Shown piece after piece: positions 1 through 8,264 of a DNA stretch of 64,000 nucleotides; the first letter of the stretch is position 1, and each line of letters begins with the position of its first letter. Source of the DNA: JAAXHF01 sp963665955 (GTDB lineage: Bacteria > Desulfobacterota > Binatia > Bin18); assembly GCA_965231765.1 (NCBI GenBank), contig OZ246887.1, forward strand, positions 620,001-684,000, given 5' to 3'. A program made the translations under genes and the position numbers. Below the pieces are notes generated by a model. That model was not told the origin of the DNA. It searched no databases and worked only from the letters and a program-made list of their open reading frames with translations.

Positions 1-1
1 T

Positions 2-463
2 ATCCCAATTGATTGTCTGGCAGTACGAGATCGCACCTGGGGGCGTCGCCGTGAAGATCGCCCGCGTCAGGCAGCGTATGTGACGGGCGTGGCGAGTGCT
101 GAGCACGGATTTCTGGCGGTCAGCAACGTCGAGGAAGAGCGTAACCCAGTGTCCTACGGCTTCTTACGACGCGATGGATGCACGCTATCGCTCGCTCAGG
201 GCGAGCGCCGTCTTGAACGAGACAGCGCAAACGGCTGGATCACCCGTGTTGAGATCCAAGCTCAGGATACTGAAGGCCGTGAGCTCCTGGCGGTTGGCGA
301 ACCAGTGAGTCGGATCGTCATTAATCGGCACACGTTTATCGATATCAATAGCCTGATGCGCTGGGATATCAACGGCGAGATCAGCTGGGGCGAGGATCAA
401 GATATGTGGCCGGTGCACCGCTGGTCTCGCATGCGTCGCAATGCTCGCGAGGGAAACGCCTAA
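2..463 (+). CDS. C-terminal part of a DUF7064-like protein (partial)
   Basis: The reading frame is open from the first bases of the window, so the gene begins upstream and only about 153 C-terminal residues are seen; a GTG at 80 is internal rather than a convincing start. The end carries WGEDQDMWPVHRW, a Gly-Glu-Asp-Gln-Asp-x-Trp signature that I associate with DUF7064/hydroxyneurosporene-synthase-like proteins found beside acyl-CoA and aminoglycoside-phosphotransferase-like genes. No catalytic role can be assigned from this fragment. It converges on the minus-strand crotonase gene. The family assignment is from memory of the motif and is only moderately secure. Confidence 0.5.
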   Translation: MPIDCLAVRDRTWGRRREDRPRQAAYVTGVASAEHGFLAVSNVEEERNPVSYGFLRRDGCTLSLAQGERRLERDSANGWITRVEIQAQDTEGRELLAVGEPVSRIVINRHTFIDINSLMRWDINGEISWGEDQDMWPVHRWSRMRRNAREGNA

Positions 464-498
464 TCTCCAGCCTCAGTCCGCGCAGCCTCCCAGAGAAA

Positions 499-1260
499 TC
501 AGAAGTCTTTGAGCCGCGTCGTTGTTTCTGGGTCAAGGAAGCCCGCAACTGTGGCCTCGGTTTCGAGCCGTAGGGCAGTCATGATGTCTCGCGCTGCCGC
601 TTGGTTGAGGACACGTTTCATAGCCCGCACGGCAAGAGGCGGCAGCCCGCTCAGTTTTTCAGCTACAGTTTGCGCCTCTACCATTAGGCGTTCATCGGGG
701 ACGACCCGCCAGGCAACGCCGAGTTCCAGGAGTGCTTGCGCGTCATACTGCTCGCCCAAAAACAGCATTTCCCGCGCCTTGTTCAGCCCGACTAAGGCTG
801 GCAACAATGAGGTGACCGCACCAGTGACGAACGCGTTAAGCGACACCTCCGGGAAAAATCCCTTCGCACTGACCGCCCAAATAGGAAAATCGCAATTGAT
901 TGCCAACTCAAATCCGCCCCCAACCGCCCAGCCGTTGATGGCGCCGACAACCGGCTTATCACCAAAGACAATCTCTTGGGTGGCGCGCTGAATAGCATCA
1001 ACAAGCTCCCGCGCCTGGGCGGCGTTTTCCGGTTGGACATGAGCCTTGCGGTCATCACCCGCGCAGAAGGCCCGTCCGGCGCCGGTAAAGATAATCGCCT
1101 GAGTGTCCGGGTCGGCATTCGCTTCGGCAAAGGCGCGAGCGATATCATCCATCAGACTTCGGTTCATAGCGTTGAGGCGCTCTGGCCGGTTCAGTGCAAT
1201 TGTGCGCACTCCGCTGTGACCTATCGTGCTCAGAACAGTGTCATACTGGAAAGTGTTCAT
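499..1260 (-). CDS. Enoyl-CoA hydratase/isomerase (crotonase) family protein
   Basis: A complete crotonase of about 253 residues. The two backbone segments that form the oxyanion hole are visible as GAGRAFCAGDD (about residue 60) and GAINGWAVGGGFELAINCDF (about 105-125). The family hydrates, isomerises or cleaves acyl-CoA thioesters in the cytoplasm; the substrate cannot be told from sequence. I chose the ATG at 1260, not 1266, because a GGGGGAGAT-type ribosome site lies just upstream. It is the last gene of a minus-strand run 3557 to 499 that includes an APH-like kinase, consistent with fatty-acid or aromatic acyl-CoA catabolism. Confidence 0.9.
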   Translation of the reverse strand: MNTFQYDTVLSTIGHSGVRTIALNRPERLNAMNRSLMDDIARAFAEANADPDTQAIIFTGAGRAFCAGDDRKAHVQPENAAQARELVDAIQRATQEIVFGDKPVVGAINGWAVGGGFELAINCDFPIWAVSAKGFFPEVSLNAFVTGAVTSLLPALVGLNKAREMLFLGEQYDAQALLELGVAWRVVPDERLMVEAQTVAEKLSGLPPLAVRAMKRVLNQAAARDIMTALRLETEATVAGFLDPETTTRLKDF

Positions 1261-1285
1261 GACCATCTCCCCCCGCTCTGCGCGC

Positions 1286-2320
1286 TCAGAATCCGAGCGC
1301 CTTGGCCGCCATATCTAGCACGACTGGAACGGAGTAAGCAGTCCGAGCTAGGCGCAGGTCTTTATTCTTGCCTTCGGCAAACAGCCCCGAGGCACTTAAC
1401 CAGAATGCCGTGCTGCGCATCGCATACAACATGTCGTAGTAGCGGCACGCATCGAGGTCGACAGTCAGGCCAGTTAATTCCTGGTAATAGTCAATAAAAA
1501 AATCGCGCTCGACCACACACGACAGGAGCGGCGAGCCCACCCGGTTCAGGTCGGATAGGACGTAGGCGACATCATACATGGGATCGCCAATGACTTGCAG
1601 CTCCCAGTCGATCACGGCTGAGATCTCATCGTCTTTAATGAGCAAGTTTCCTGTCCGGTAGGCGCCATGCACAAACGCTAAGCGTTGTGTTTCCGGCGCA
1701 TTGGCTTTGAGCCACATGAGGAGTTCGGTCAGGACTGGCTCAGGTTTTCGGAGCGATTGAGTAATGAGCAATTCCCATTTGGCAACTTCGCGGAGAGCAA
1801 AGTCTTTGCCCGGTCCCGGCACGCCAATGAAGTCCAAACCTGCCGCACGCCAATCCATGTTATGCAGAGAAGCCAATGCTTCGGTGAAGCTTTTTGGGAG
1901 TTTGCCCCGCTCAGCTGCCTCGGCATAGACCTGCTTACCCGCTCGCGACCATGGGTTGGGCACCTCGCCTGCGACCTTTTCCATCACAAAAAATGGGCCG
2001 CCCAACAGATCAGAGCTGGCTTCATACCAATACACTTGGGGTGTCGGTGTCGGCGTCGGTTCGAGAGCTTGAATGACCCGATATTGCTCTTCTAAGTCGG
2101 AAAACTCGCGCAGCAGCCCTACCCCAGGGTCCTTACGCAAGCATAAGGGGCGCTGGACTGGCTGACCGTTTTCTTGCCAGTGAGCGTTAAACAGATAGAT
2201 CTCATGCGACCAGCCTCCGGCGGTATGGACAAGGTCGCTCAGCCTCATATTTTCCGCAGCTGGCATTTTGGTCTGCAAATAGCCGCAAATCTTGTCTGCT
2301 ATCGATACCGTATCTGCCAT
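1286..2320 (-). CDS. Aminoglycoside phosphotransferase-like family protein with altered catalytic motif
   Basis: 344 residues of the APH/ACAD10-type kinase fold often found beside acyl-CoA dehydrogenase and crotonase genes. The metal-binding segment VIDWELQVIGDPMYD (about residues 236-250) is intact. The catalytic loop reads HGAYRTGN instead of the usual HGDYRxGN: the general-base Asp is Ala220 (codon GCC at 1661-1663). If real, phosphotransfer should be badly impaired, so the protein may be a pseudokinase or a decaying gene. The start is set by an AAAGGACTGA site overlapping the end of the upstream gene, two bases before this ATG, so translation is probably coupled. Confidence 0.85.
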   Translation of the reverse strand: MADTVSIADKICGYLQTKMPAAENMRLSDLVHTAGGWSHEIYLFNAHWQENGQPVQRPLCLRKDPGVGLLREFSDLEEQYRVIQALEPTPTPTPQVYWYEASSDLLGGPFFVMEKVAGEVPNPWSRAGKQVYAEAAERGKLPKSFTEALASLHNMDWRAAGLDFIGVPGPGKDFALREVAKWELLITQSLRKPEPVLTELLMWLKANAPETQRLAFVHGAYRTGNLLIKDDEISAVIDWELQVIGDPMYDVAYVLSDLNRVGSPLLSCVVERDFFIDYYQELTGLTVDLDACRYYDMLYAMRSTAFWLSASGLFAEGKNKDLRLARTAYSVPVVLDMAAKALGF

Positions 2321-2322
2321 AT

Positions 2323-2724
2323 TCAGTCCTTTGGCTTAGCGACCTTCAGCTCTTCATCAAGCAGCTGACGTAAGGTCTGTCGTACGCGTGTATTGGCGGC
2401 GGTAAAAATCTCTTCGCCCAGCTGGCTGCGGTGGACATAGAGCTGTTCAATCACCCGACACAAACGCGATTCTTGGTCTTCTTTGTCATCACCTTCGAGG
2501 CTTTGACCGCTGAGCAATTTGGGCAAATCCCCGAACAACTCGCCTAGGGCCTGCTCTTTACCCTGGGCAATATCGCTGCGCTCTTCGACCTGGCGGGAAA
2601 CAAATTCCAACAGCACCGCTGCCATCGCTGCTTGGGCTTTAGGATAGGGGTCAGCAATGGCGGGCACAATTACGGTGCGGAGCGATGTGATCACTTCTTC
2701 AAGAAAATGGTGTGCAGATGGCAT
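2323..2724 (-). CDS. Small helical protein of unknown function beside the APH-like gene
   Basis: 133 residues, predicted mostly helical, rich in Glu, Leu and Arg, without Cys clusters, membrane segments or a signal peptide. An AAGGAAACG ribosome site precedes the ATG. The gene ends two bases before the APH-like gene begins, so the two are almost certainly co-translated. Small proteins of this sort recur next to APH/ACAD10-like kinases in actinobacteria and proteobacteria, which hints at a partner role, but no function is established and I do not recognise a named domain. Confidence 0.75.
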   Translation of the reverse strand: MPSAHHFLEEVITSLRTVIVPAIADPYPKAQAAMAAVLLEFVSRQVEERSDIAQGKEQALGELFGDLPKLLSGQSLEGDDKEDQESRLCRVIEQLYVHRSQLGEEIFTAANTRVRQTLRQLLDEELKVAKPKD

Positions 2725-2740
2725 GACGTTTCCTTATCAG

Positions 2741-3064
2741 CTAGAGCCGTCGCGCAACTGGAGAGGTATCAAGAAATGGCTTGCGTTCGTCCAGAACAAG
2801 GTCTTTCAAAGACGTTTGATCCAGCCCGCCTTTTTCCGCACCAACATAGTTGGCTGGTATCAACAGATCAACGCCGTAAGGAATGTCACCCAGCTGTCCA
2901 TCAATCCATTGCAGATCAATCTCCAGTCGCTCAGCAGTATGCAGCGCTGCCCCAAGCACCCCAAGGCCGCCCGCCTTACTCACCGCAACAACAACGTCGC
3001 AGCAATGCGTAAAGGCAAAAAGCGGATATGCGATGTCAAACAGTTCGGTGACGTTTGTCGCCAT
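2741..3064 (-). pseudogene. N-terminal fragment of a nitronate monooxygenase-like flavoprotein
   Basis: 107 residues match only the start of the 2-nitropropane dioxygenase/nitronate monooxygenase family: PLFAFTHCCDVVVAVSKAGG near residue 14 and WIDGQLGDIPYGVDLLIP near residue 53. Full family members are about 330-380 residues with the FMN-binding barrel completed downstream; here the frame stops after a short unrelated tail and the next gene begins 16 bases later. It is best read as a truncated relic that cannot form the enzyme. A shortened functional protein is possible but unlikely. Confidence 0.7.
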
Positions 3065-3101
3065 TTTTTCTTTCTCGTTCTCTTATTCGCGAGTCGTATT
3101 C

Positions 3102-3557
3102 TTACTCTTGAAACGGTTCGATCAATTCAAGAAATGTACCGTCCGGGTCTTTGAAACAACAAAACTTGCTGCCAGCGCCGTTGGGAAAATGCAACAGAAC
3201 TGGCTCTGATACAAACTCCACGCCCTCGTCTTTGAGGCGCTCGTACTCCTCGTCGAGCCCTTTGGTGAATAGGGCGATGCGGGCTGCCCCAGTGTGGTAC
3301 AGGTGTGGATACGGCTCCCCCTCAGTCTGGGGCTGCTTCCACTCGATCAGGTCAAGGCGGGTTGCCCGGGGGTCGTCACCGAGCGTTAACAGCGCTGCAC
3401 GCATAACACTATTAGGAAGATTCAAACCCTTGTCGTTGGCCGTGTTGGGTCCCTCGCCGAGATCCAGCACGACATTAAAACCGACTATTTGGTAAAACGC
3501 CAGCGATCGATCGAAATCCGTGACGTTGACATTAATGTGAAAAATAGACTTAATCAT
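3102..3557 (-). CDS. VOC superfamily (glyoxalase/bleomycin-resistance-like) protein
   Basis: 151 residues with the two beta-alpha-beta-beta-beta halves of the vicinal oxygen chelate fold. The first strand has IFHINVNVTDFDRSLAFYQ, with a candidate metal ligand at His8; the last strand ends DPDGTFLELIEPF with the expected Glu near residue 147. An AGGAGG site 7 bases before the ATG supports the start. VOC proteins perform isomerisation, epoxide opening or ring cleavage with a bound metal; the reaction here cannot be assigned. It opens the minus-strand run that leads to the kinase and crotonase. Confidence 0.88.
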   Translation of the reverse strand: MIKSIFHINVNVTDFDRSLAFYQIVGFNVVLDLGEGPNTANDKGLNLPNSVMRAALLTLGDDPRATRLDLIEWKQPQTEGEPYPHLYHTGAARIALFTKGLDEEYERLKDEGVEFVSEPVLLHFPNGAGSKFCCFKDPDGTFLELIEPFQE

Positions 3558-3568
3558 ATTACTGCCTC

Positions 3569-3739
3569 CTATGCGTTAAAGAACCGTTCTGTCACTTTGT
3601 GATGGTGGCGGATGAGCAGCTCCTCATCGCCTAACATGACTTCCTTCTTTGCTCCAGAGGCCAACATGGATTGGGTTTTTTCAGGGGCAGGGTAGATCGG
3701 AAAGAAGACGGTCGAACAGTCTGGGGACGTGGAGTGGAA
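3569..3739 (-). pseudogene. Relic of the C-terminus of a Rieske-type oxygenase alpha subunit
   Basis: Read on the minus strand this stretch is open with no plausible start and ends in KEVMLGDEELLIRHHHKVTE followed by RFFNA and stop. This aligns by eye with the end of the Rieske oxygenase further along in this window (SLMFGRNEPALHHYHTHFRE). Only about 55 residues remain, without Rieske or iron ligands. Nothing else gene-like is seen between 3570 and 3793. Confidence 0.4.
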
Positions 3740-3793
3740 CGCTCAGTCATAAGAACGTCCTCAGTTTTGCCCTTTGTACGCATAGAATGGCGT

Positions 3794-4624
3794 TCAAGAT
3801 CGTTTTGTTGTCGCCTTTCTGAGGTCAAACTCTGCGATAATAGGAAGATGGTCGCTCAATGATCCGCCGAAGATTTGATCCGAACTGCCGACCCAGCATC
3901 TCTCCAGACAGGAGAACAGTTTCTTTCCCACAAACATATGATCTATCTGGTGCTTCACCTTACCCCCGCGTGGATTACGAAATGTCGGAGTCAACTTTCC
4001 TTCAGATTCCCGCAACGCCTCGGAAAGACCGAGAGAGTCCATCCGTTCGAGGAACTCTTTATTTCCCCGTGGCCCGCCACGCCACATGTAGTCGAAAGTC
4101 TCAGATGAATTGAAGTCACCGGCAACAATCCAGTCTTTCCCAGTCAAGTCCTGCGCTCGGAGCATCGCCCAAATCAATTCGGTTCCCCAGACATTTGGAT
4201 TCTGAGTCAGTTTAAGCTCTGCTACATCCACGTTCTTAAGGCGATCCTTGTTAATAGGCCAAGCCGGGCTGTGTATTGACATCACGTGGAGTTGTGCGCC
4301 AAGCGGCAAGTCAATAGAAGCAGTGATGAAGTATCCCTTGAAATAACAGTGGAGTTCCTTATTCACCCACTCCCATTTCGTAGAGCAGTCCATTTCTTTT
4401 AGTATAGCCCCCTTCTTCACGAGAACCGCCGTACCGAATGGTTGGAGGCGACCAGCTCTGCTAATCGCTTTACGATAGAGACTATCGTAGTCCGCCTTTA
4501 TTTTGTCCGGGAACGAGTTAACCTCCTGTAGGAACATAAGGTCGCAGTCCAAATCAGAAAGATAGTCCCAAACCTGTATTTTCTTCCGAGTGGCACGACG
4601 TATATTCCAGGTAACTACTCTCAT
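3794..4624 (-). CDS. Endonuclease/exonuclease/phosphatase (EEP) family hydrolase
   Basis: About 276 residues with the full EEP set: WNIRR with the metal-ligand Asn near residue 8, FLQEVNSF with the catalytic Glu, GDFNSSE with Asp and Asn, IDHMF, and the terminal SDHLPIIAEF with the catalytic Asp-His. These metal-dependent phosphodiesterases and phosphatases cut nucleic acids, phosphoinositides or sphingomyelin; the substrate is unknown. The frame continues upstream to a TTG at 4744, but that part looks like the tail of a crotonase, so the ATG at 4624 (MRVVTWNIRR) is the likely start. No signal peptide is seen. Confidence 0.85.
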   Translation of the reverse strand: MRVVTWNIRRATRKKIQVWDYLSDLDCDLMFLQEVNSFPDKIKADYDSLYRKAISRAGRLQPFGTAVLVKKGAILKEMDCSTKWEWVNKELHCYFKGYFITASIDLPLGAQLHVMSIHSPAWPINKDRLKNVDVAELKLTQNPNVWGTELIWAMLRAQDLTGKDWIVAGDFNSSETFDYMWRGGPRGNKEFLERMDSLGLSEALRESEGKLTPTFRNPRGGKVKHQIDHMFVGKKLFSCLERCWVGSSDQIFGGSLSDHLPIIAEFDLRKATTKRS

Positions 4625-4786
4625 AATGCCCTGCCGTTTCTCCTGGAAGGCCGCTATGGCCTCCTGCCTGTCTTCGCTAGCAGAGGCAGCCAGCCCCAAC
4701 TGCGCATCGGCGCAGGTGATATCCCCAGATCGGTCCGTGCTCAAGGTGGCGAAGAACTCCTTCGTGCGTCGTAACGCCCTGGAATG
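4625..4786 (-). pseudogene. C-terminal relic of an enoyl-CoA hydratase fused in frame to the EEP gene
   Basis: The in-frame extension before the EEP domain reads RRTKEFFATLST ... ASASEDRQEAIAAFQEKR. This is the typical last helix pair of crotonases, which usually end E-G-I-A-A-F-L-E-K-R. There is no crotonase body upstream; an in-frame TGA closes the segment near 4787. I infer a deletion junction between a lost crotonase gene and the EEP gene. Confidence 0.5.
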
Positions 4787-4795
4787 AGAAAGGTC

Positions 4796-6259
4796 TCATA
4801 CGGTATGAACGTCCTCAGCCTGGAGTTTGCGCACCTGCGATTCCACAACCGTACCTTTGAAGAAATCTGGGTTGAGGCTGGCCCACAGCTTGACAGCATT
4901 GCCACAGGTGAAGGCGTGGAAATCTTCTTCCGACATGCCTTTGTCTTCGACCAGCTCCCAGGCTTCTTCTAAGACTTCGGTCATGTCTGGCACATCGAAA
5001 TGGCTAATGTCAGAACTCAGCACGGCACCCAGTTTAGCTTCAAAAGGATTCACCTGGGAGGCAAATGCATAGTTCAGGGTTGGGTCATCAGACTCACAGC
5101 CAAAGAAAAAGTTCGGTACGAACAGATCGCGCAAGTCCTCTTTCTTTTCAATCTTGCACGCCGCAAAGTCGTCGAGTTCTTCAGGCACGGCGCCGCCCGC
5201 GCTCTTGGCTAGCCGCGCTTCAAACTCGGGCCAGCGGCTATACATTTTCTCTCCGCCAAACTGTTTGACCAGTTCCACCAGCTTGGCCCGATCGAGCCTG
5301 TCGGGGTTGAGGTCTTGAATAACATTGCCATTGCGCTTTTCCCAATGCGAAATGAGATCGGCAAACACGCTACAGCCCCACGCCACGCCACCTTCGAGAA
5401 AGGCAAACCGCATACGCGGAAAACGGCGCGTGACGCCACCCAGGAACAGAGCCTTACACACCGCGTTCCCGGCCTCACCAAAATGACCAATGTGATTGTA
5501 GACAAAATTGGTCGTTGAGTTGCGCAGCCCGTAGTTCTCGGCCGCTGAATGAAACGTGGCCGGATAGCCGAGTTCTTCACACGTGTGCCAGACTGGGTCA
5601 TAGTCATAGTCACTGTCGATACCGAGCACATCCAGCCAGCAGGCATAGCGCCGACTGACGCCTTGGCGTTCCATGACTGGGATAGAGCGACGGACCAAAC
5701 TGCCCAATGCTACCGCTTTGATACCGAGCGACTTGCAGTGCTCCAGCTCAGCAATGGCTTCTTGCGGGGTGTGCATCGGAATCACCCCGATAGGCGTCAC
5801 CCGATCAGAGAATTCCGCCCAGGTCTCAGCCGCGTACTGGTTAAAAGCCCGACAGCCGGCTTGGCGTAGTTCTTCATCACCCAAATACGGCGCAAACAGT
5901 TGTGAGCTAGAAGGATAGAGAATGGCAAAATCCAGTCCCATATCGTCGAGTCGGTCGTACATCAGGCGCGGAATAAAGGAGGTCGCTGTATCGAGCGTAT
6001 TTGGACTGGCTAAGGCCCACCACGGCGGCTGCCCGGCCCGCTTGTCGCGCTTCTCTTGGCTGGTCATCTTGGCAAACGAGCCCTGGCCTAAAGCCCGAGT
6101 ACGCGAGGTCCATTTCTCGACCACCTTGGGTCCAGCTACCTCCTTGAGATAATCCATAGCCAACGGTTCAAATTCTCGCCAGTGCCCGTCCGAGTCGATG
6201 ACTGGATGATTCAAGCGCGCCCGAATTTCCTTTGATTTCAATTTTCCATTCGCTGACAT
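4796..6259 (-). CDS. Amidohydrolase family protein (PF04909-like), 487 aa
   Basis: Metal-dependent hydrolase/decarboxylase of the amidohydrolase_2 group. The first metal motif is HPVIDSDGHWREF (residues 18-30); later come TFHSAAENYG, HIGHFGEAGNAVCKALFLGG, FAFLEGGVAWGC and SSDISHFDVPDM. The ATG at 6259 has an AAGGAGGGG site 7 bases upstream. The protein is a clear paralogue of the one at 32798-34285, sharing the order and wording of all these motifs, including a long insertion of about 100 residues before the last Asp motif. The substrate is unknown; relatives act on aromatic carboxylates, nitriles and other xenobiotics. Confidence 0.9.
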   Translation of the reverse strand: MSANGKLKSKEIRARLNHPVIDSDGHWREFEPLAMDYLKEVAGPKVVEKWTSRTRALGQGSFAKMTSQEKRDKRAGQPPWWALASPNTLDTATSFIPRLMYDRLDDMGLDFAILYPSSSQLFAPYLGDEELRQAGCRAFNQYAAETWAEFSDRVTPIGVIPMHTPQEAIAELEHCKSLGIKAVALGSLVRRSIPVMERQGVSRRYACWLDVLGIDSDYDYDPVWHTCEELGYPATFHSAAENYGLRNSTTNFVYNHIGHFGEAGNAVCKALFLGGVTRRFPRMRFAFLEGGVAWGCSVFADLISHWEKRNGNVIQDLNPDRLDRAKLVELVKQFGGEKMYSRWPEFEARLAKSAGGAVPEELDDFAACKIEKKEDLRDLFVPNFFFGCESDDPTLNYAFASQVNPFEAKLGAVLSSDISHFDVPDMTEVLEEAWELVEDKGMSEEDFHAFTCGNAVKLWASLNPDFFKGTVVESQVRKLQAEDVHTV

Positions 6260-6552
6260 GTGCGCCCCTCCTTCAGCAGAGTTTCTTAACCTGATACTGG
6301 AATCTGCTTGTGTTGCCTAGGACACAGAGATTGTGCGTCTCATGCAAAGCTGCTTTGAGGTCACCAATTCCGGACTCAGCAAAGCCATCCGAGGCATGGC
6401 GCGCCCCCGCTCGCCCCAATCCAGATTCCGGGAGACCTCCCCTGAGTTCGACTTTGTCCGCTTAGGTTGCGAACCGAAGAGAGGCTGAGTAGTATCGCAG
6501 GTGGATATCCCAAGACGATTCTGAGACAGTCCAGGAAGGTGATGGAAGCGTT
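6260..6552. other. Divergent intergenic region
   Basis: This 293-bp gap lies between the divergently transcribed amidohydrolase and DUF1329 genes and must hold both promoters. I see no convincing hairpin, relic or strong sigma-70 match in it. Confidence 0.5.
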
Positions 6553-7872
6553 ATGCTATATGGTCTCCCCCCCTTACTTTTAGTCCTCAGTGTCCTCCTG
6601 ACGTCAGTGGTTTGGGCTGAATCACCTGAGAACCGAAAGACCTGGCGGCTGGTTAGCGAGCTGACGGCAGATGAACGTGCGCTGTTCGACCCGCGGACGG
6701 AGACGCCACGTGACGCCGAGCTGCCGTATATGCCGGCCGAGCGCTATCCCTTCCAGCCGCCGTATACGGCGGAAGAGATGGGCTACCGGGCTATGGAGTT
6801 CAGCCATTCTCCACGCTGGTCGTGCAACTTTGTGGATGTGAGTGGGGCGCTGACGGCACACGGGTATCTGACAACAGAAAAAATGCACAGCCCTATCTTT
6901 TATGTGCCAAATGCAAAAGGCGCACAGGGGCTGGAGGGGGAATTGTACAGTACCAAACCGGGCGAGCCGACACGCAAGATCGTCGGACAAAACTTTTTCC
7001 CACCAGAAAATCTCGGGAATCAGATGTTCATGACTCAATACCGGGCCGGGCAAGAGCCGCTCACCCGGTGGGATCTTTTTGTGTATTCCCCAGCCTTGCG
7101 GCGGGTCCGTCGCCAGCCCCAGCCCCGTCGGGGGGATAAGTTGGCCCAAGGCGCAGAGAGTTTTGACGACATCTTTGGGCGTGACCCGTGGGAGTTTTCC
7201 TGGAGACTGATTGGTGTTGATACGCTCAAACAGACGGTCCGTTTTCCTAATACCCGCCCCGTCGTGACCCTCGGAAAATCTGATGGTACCCTCCACGACG
7301 TGCCGACTGATCAGATTAAAATGATGGGGGATGACTACCCTTTTTATACGAAAGACGGAGGGGTTGATTGTTGGGTCGTTGAAGCTCTGGTCAAAGACGA
7401 ATGGCTCCCGGAGTATTACGCGCCAAAGATTCTCTACTGGTTGGATAAGCACTATTTCTATCCGTTGCGGATCGAGCAATATAATCCGGACGGCAATCTG
7501 ATTTTCATCGAAACTCGCATCTCGACCTATCGGAACCCGAATATGGGCGATAAAGGATACGGTCTGTTGTTTGATCATTACTGGGATGTTGGGCTCGATT
7601 ATATGCGCTATAGCGTTCACGATACGCATCATCTCAAAGAATGGTCAGCCGAGGATCAACAAGTTTTTTTTAGCTCAGGCGTCCTGCCTCGCGTGTGGTA
7701 TTTCGCGCCACGGAAAAGCCAGTCTGAAGTCCGGACTCCCGAGCAATATTTTCTACGGCCAACACTGGATCGAGATAAATTTCCCGAGCACCGCACAATT
7801 ACGCTCTCAAGCGATATTGAAGAAAAAATACGGGCTCAGGAGGAGGCTGGGCATTTGGTGTTTATCGAGTAA
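6553..7872 (+). CDS. DUF1329 family exported protein
   Basis: 439 residues. The first 22 form a signal peptide (PPLLLVLSVLLTSVVWAES), so the protein is exported, probably to the periplasm or outer membrane. The body matches DUF1329, a LolB-like outer-membrane family: W-rich early region, FVYSPALRRVRRQPQPRRGD, DDIFGRDPWEFSWRLIG, and a late Trp/Tyr-rich stretch. Members are often encoded with RND exporters or catabolic clusters for hydrophobic compounds and are thought to bind lipids; the function is not established. GGAAG lies near the expected ribosome-site distance. It is the only obviously exported enzyme-scale protein in this part of the window. Confidence 0.85.
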   Translation: MLYGLPPLLLVLSVLLTSVVWAESPENRKTWRLVSELTADERALFDPRTETPRDAELPYMPAERYPFQPPYTAEEMGYRAMEFSHSPRWSCNFVDVSGALTAHGYLTTEKMHSPIFYVPNAKGAQGLEGELYSTKPGEPTRKIVGQNFFPPENLGNQMFMTQYRAGQEPLTRWDLFVYSPALRRVRRQPQPRRGDKLAQGAESFDDIFGRDPWEFSWRLIGVDTLKQTVRFPNTRPVVTLGKSDGTLHDVPTDQIKMMGDDYPFYTKDGGVDCWVVEALVKDEWLPEYYAPKILYWLDKHYFYPLRIEQYNPDGNLIFIETRISTYRNPNMGDKGYGLLFDHYWDVGLDYMRYSVHDTHHLKEWSAEDQQVFFSSGVLPRVWYFAPRKSQSEVRTPEQYFLRPTLDRDKFPEHRTITLSSDIEEKIRAQEEAGHLVFIE

Positions 7873-8264
7873 GCAGAACAAAATGTTTCGGCCAGCGCTT
7901 CCCCGTAGCGAGCGCCTGTAGAGTTTGCTCAAGTACGCTTCATGATGCTCAGTCATGCTCGAATTTGCCGAGGAGCTGCGCCCAGTGCCCGCTACGCCTG
8001 CAGTCGTGGATGCTGCCACGACTGCAGGCAGGGCAGACGAACACCGAATCTTTCTTAAGGGAGACCTGTCCTTTCTCGACAAGGGTCCCCCTGGGCGTCT
8101 CTGAACCGGTGGAGTGAGGTCATTCTCGCAGTCAACCGCTACCTCGCTCCTCTCAGAGCTAGCGGGTCCAGCGCTGCCCCCTGCTCAACCAGGTCCAGAT
8201 TACGGAGGGTTCCCACTCGGCCAGAGAAAAGGTCACCGAGCGGTGGCCCTCCAATGTGTACACC
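7873..8264. other. Intergenic region with hairpin and a possible zinc-ribbon-like relic
   Basis: No convincing gene lies here. On the minus strand about 55 open codons without a good start read VFVCPACSRGSIHDCRRSGH and stop near 7953; the Cys/His spacing suggests a zinc-ribbon-like remnant but is too short to name. The hairpin listed separately sits inside it. The gap separates two converging genes. Confidence 0.4.
7996..8029. repeat. Perfect 14-bp inverted repeat (hairpin)
   Basis: Arms GCCTGCAGTCGTGG (7996-8009) and CCACGACTGCAGGC (8016-8029) flank a 6-base loop. Short TGCCC/GGGCA extensions lie just outside. There is no T-run on either strand, so it is not a canonical intrinsic terminator, though its position between convergent genes would suit one. 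It could also be the end of a small non-autonomous element. Confidence 0.6.

Noticed and set aside
3631..3828. 65-codon minus-strand open frame
   Set aside because: It overlaps the Rieske relic in another frame and the end of the EEP gene; Arg/Ser/Pro-rich chance frame.
6622..7632. 336-codon open frame antisense to the DUF1329 gene
   Set aside because: The sense strand has a signal peptide and family motifs; the antisense translation is not protein-like.
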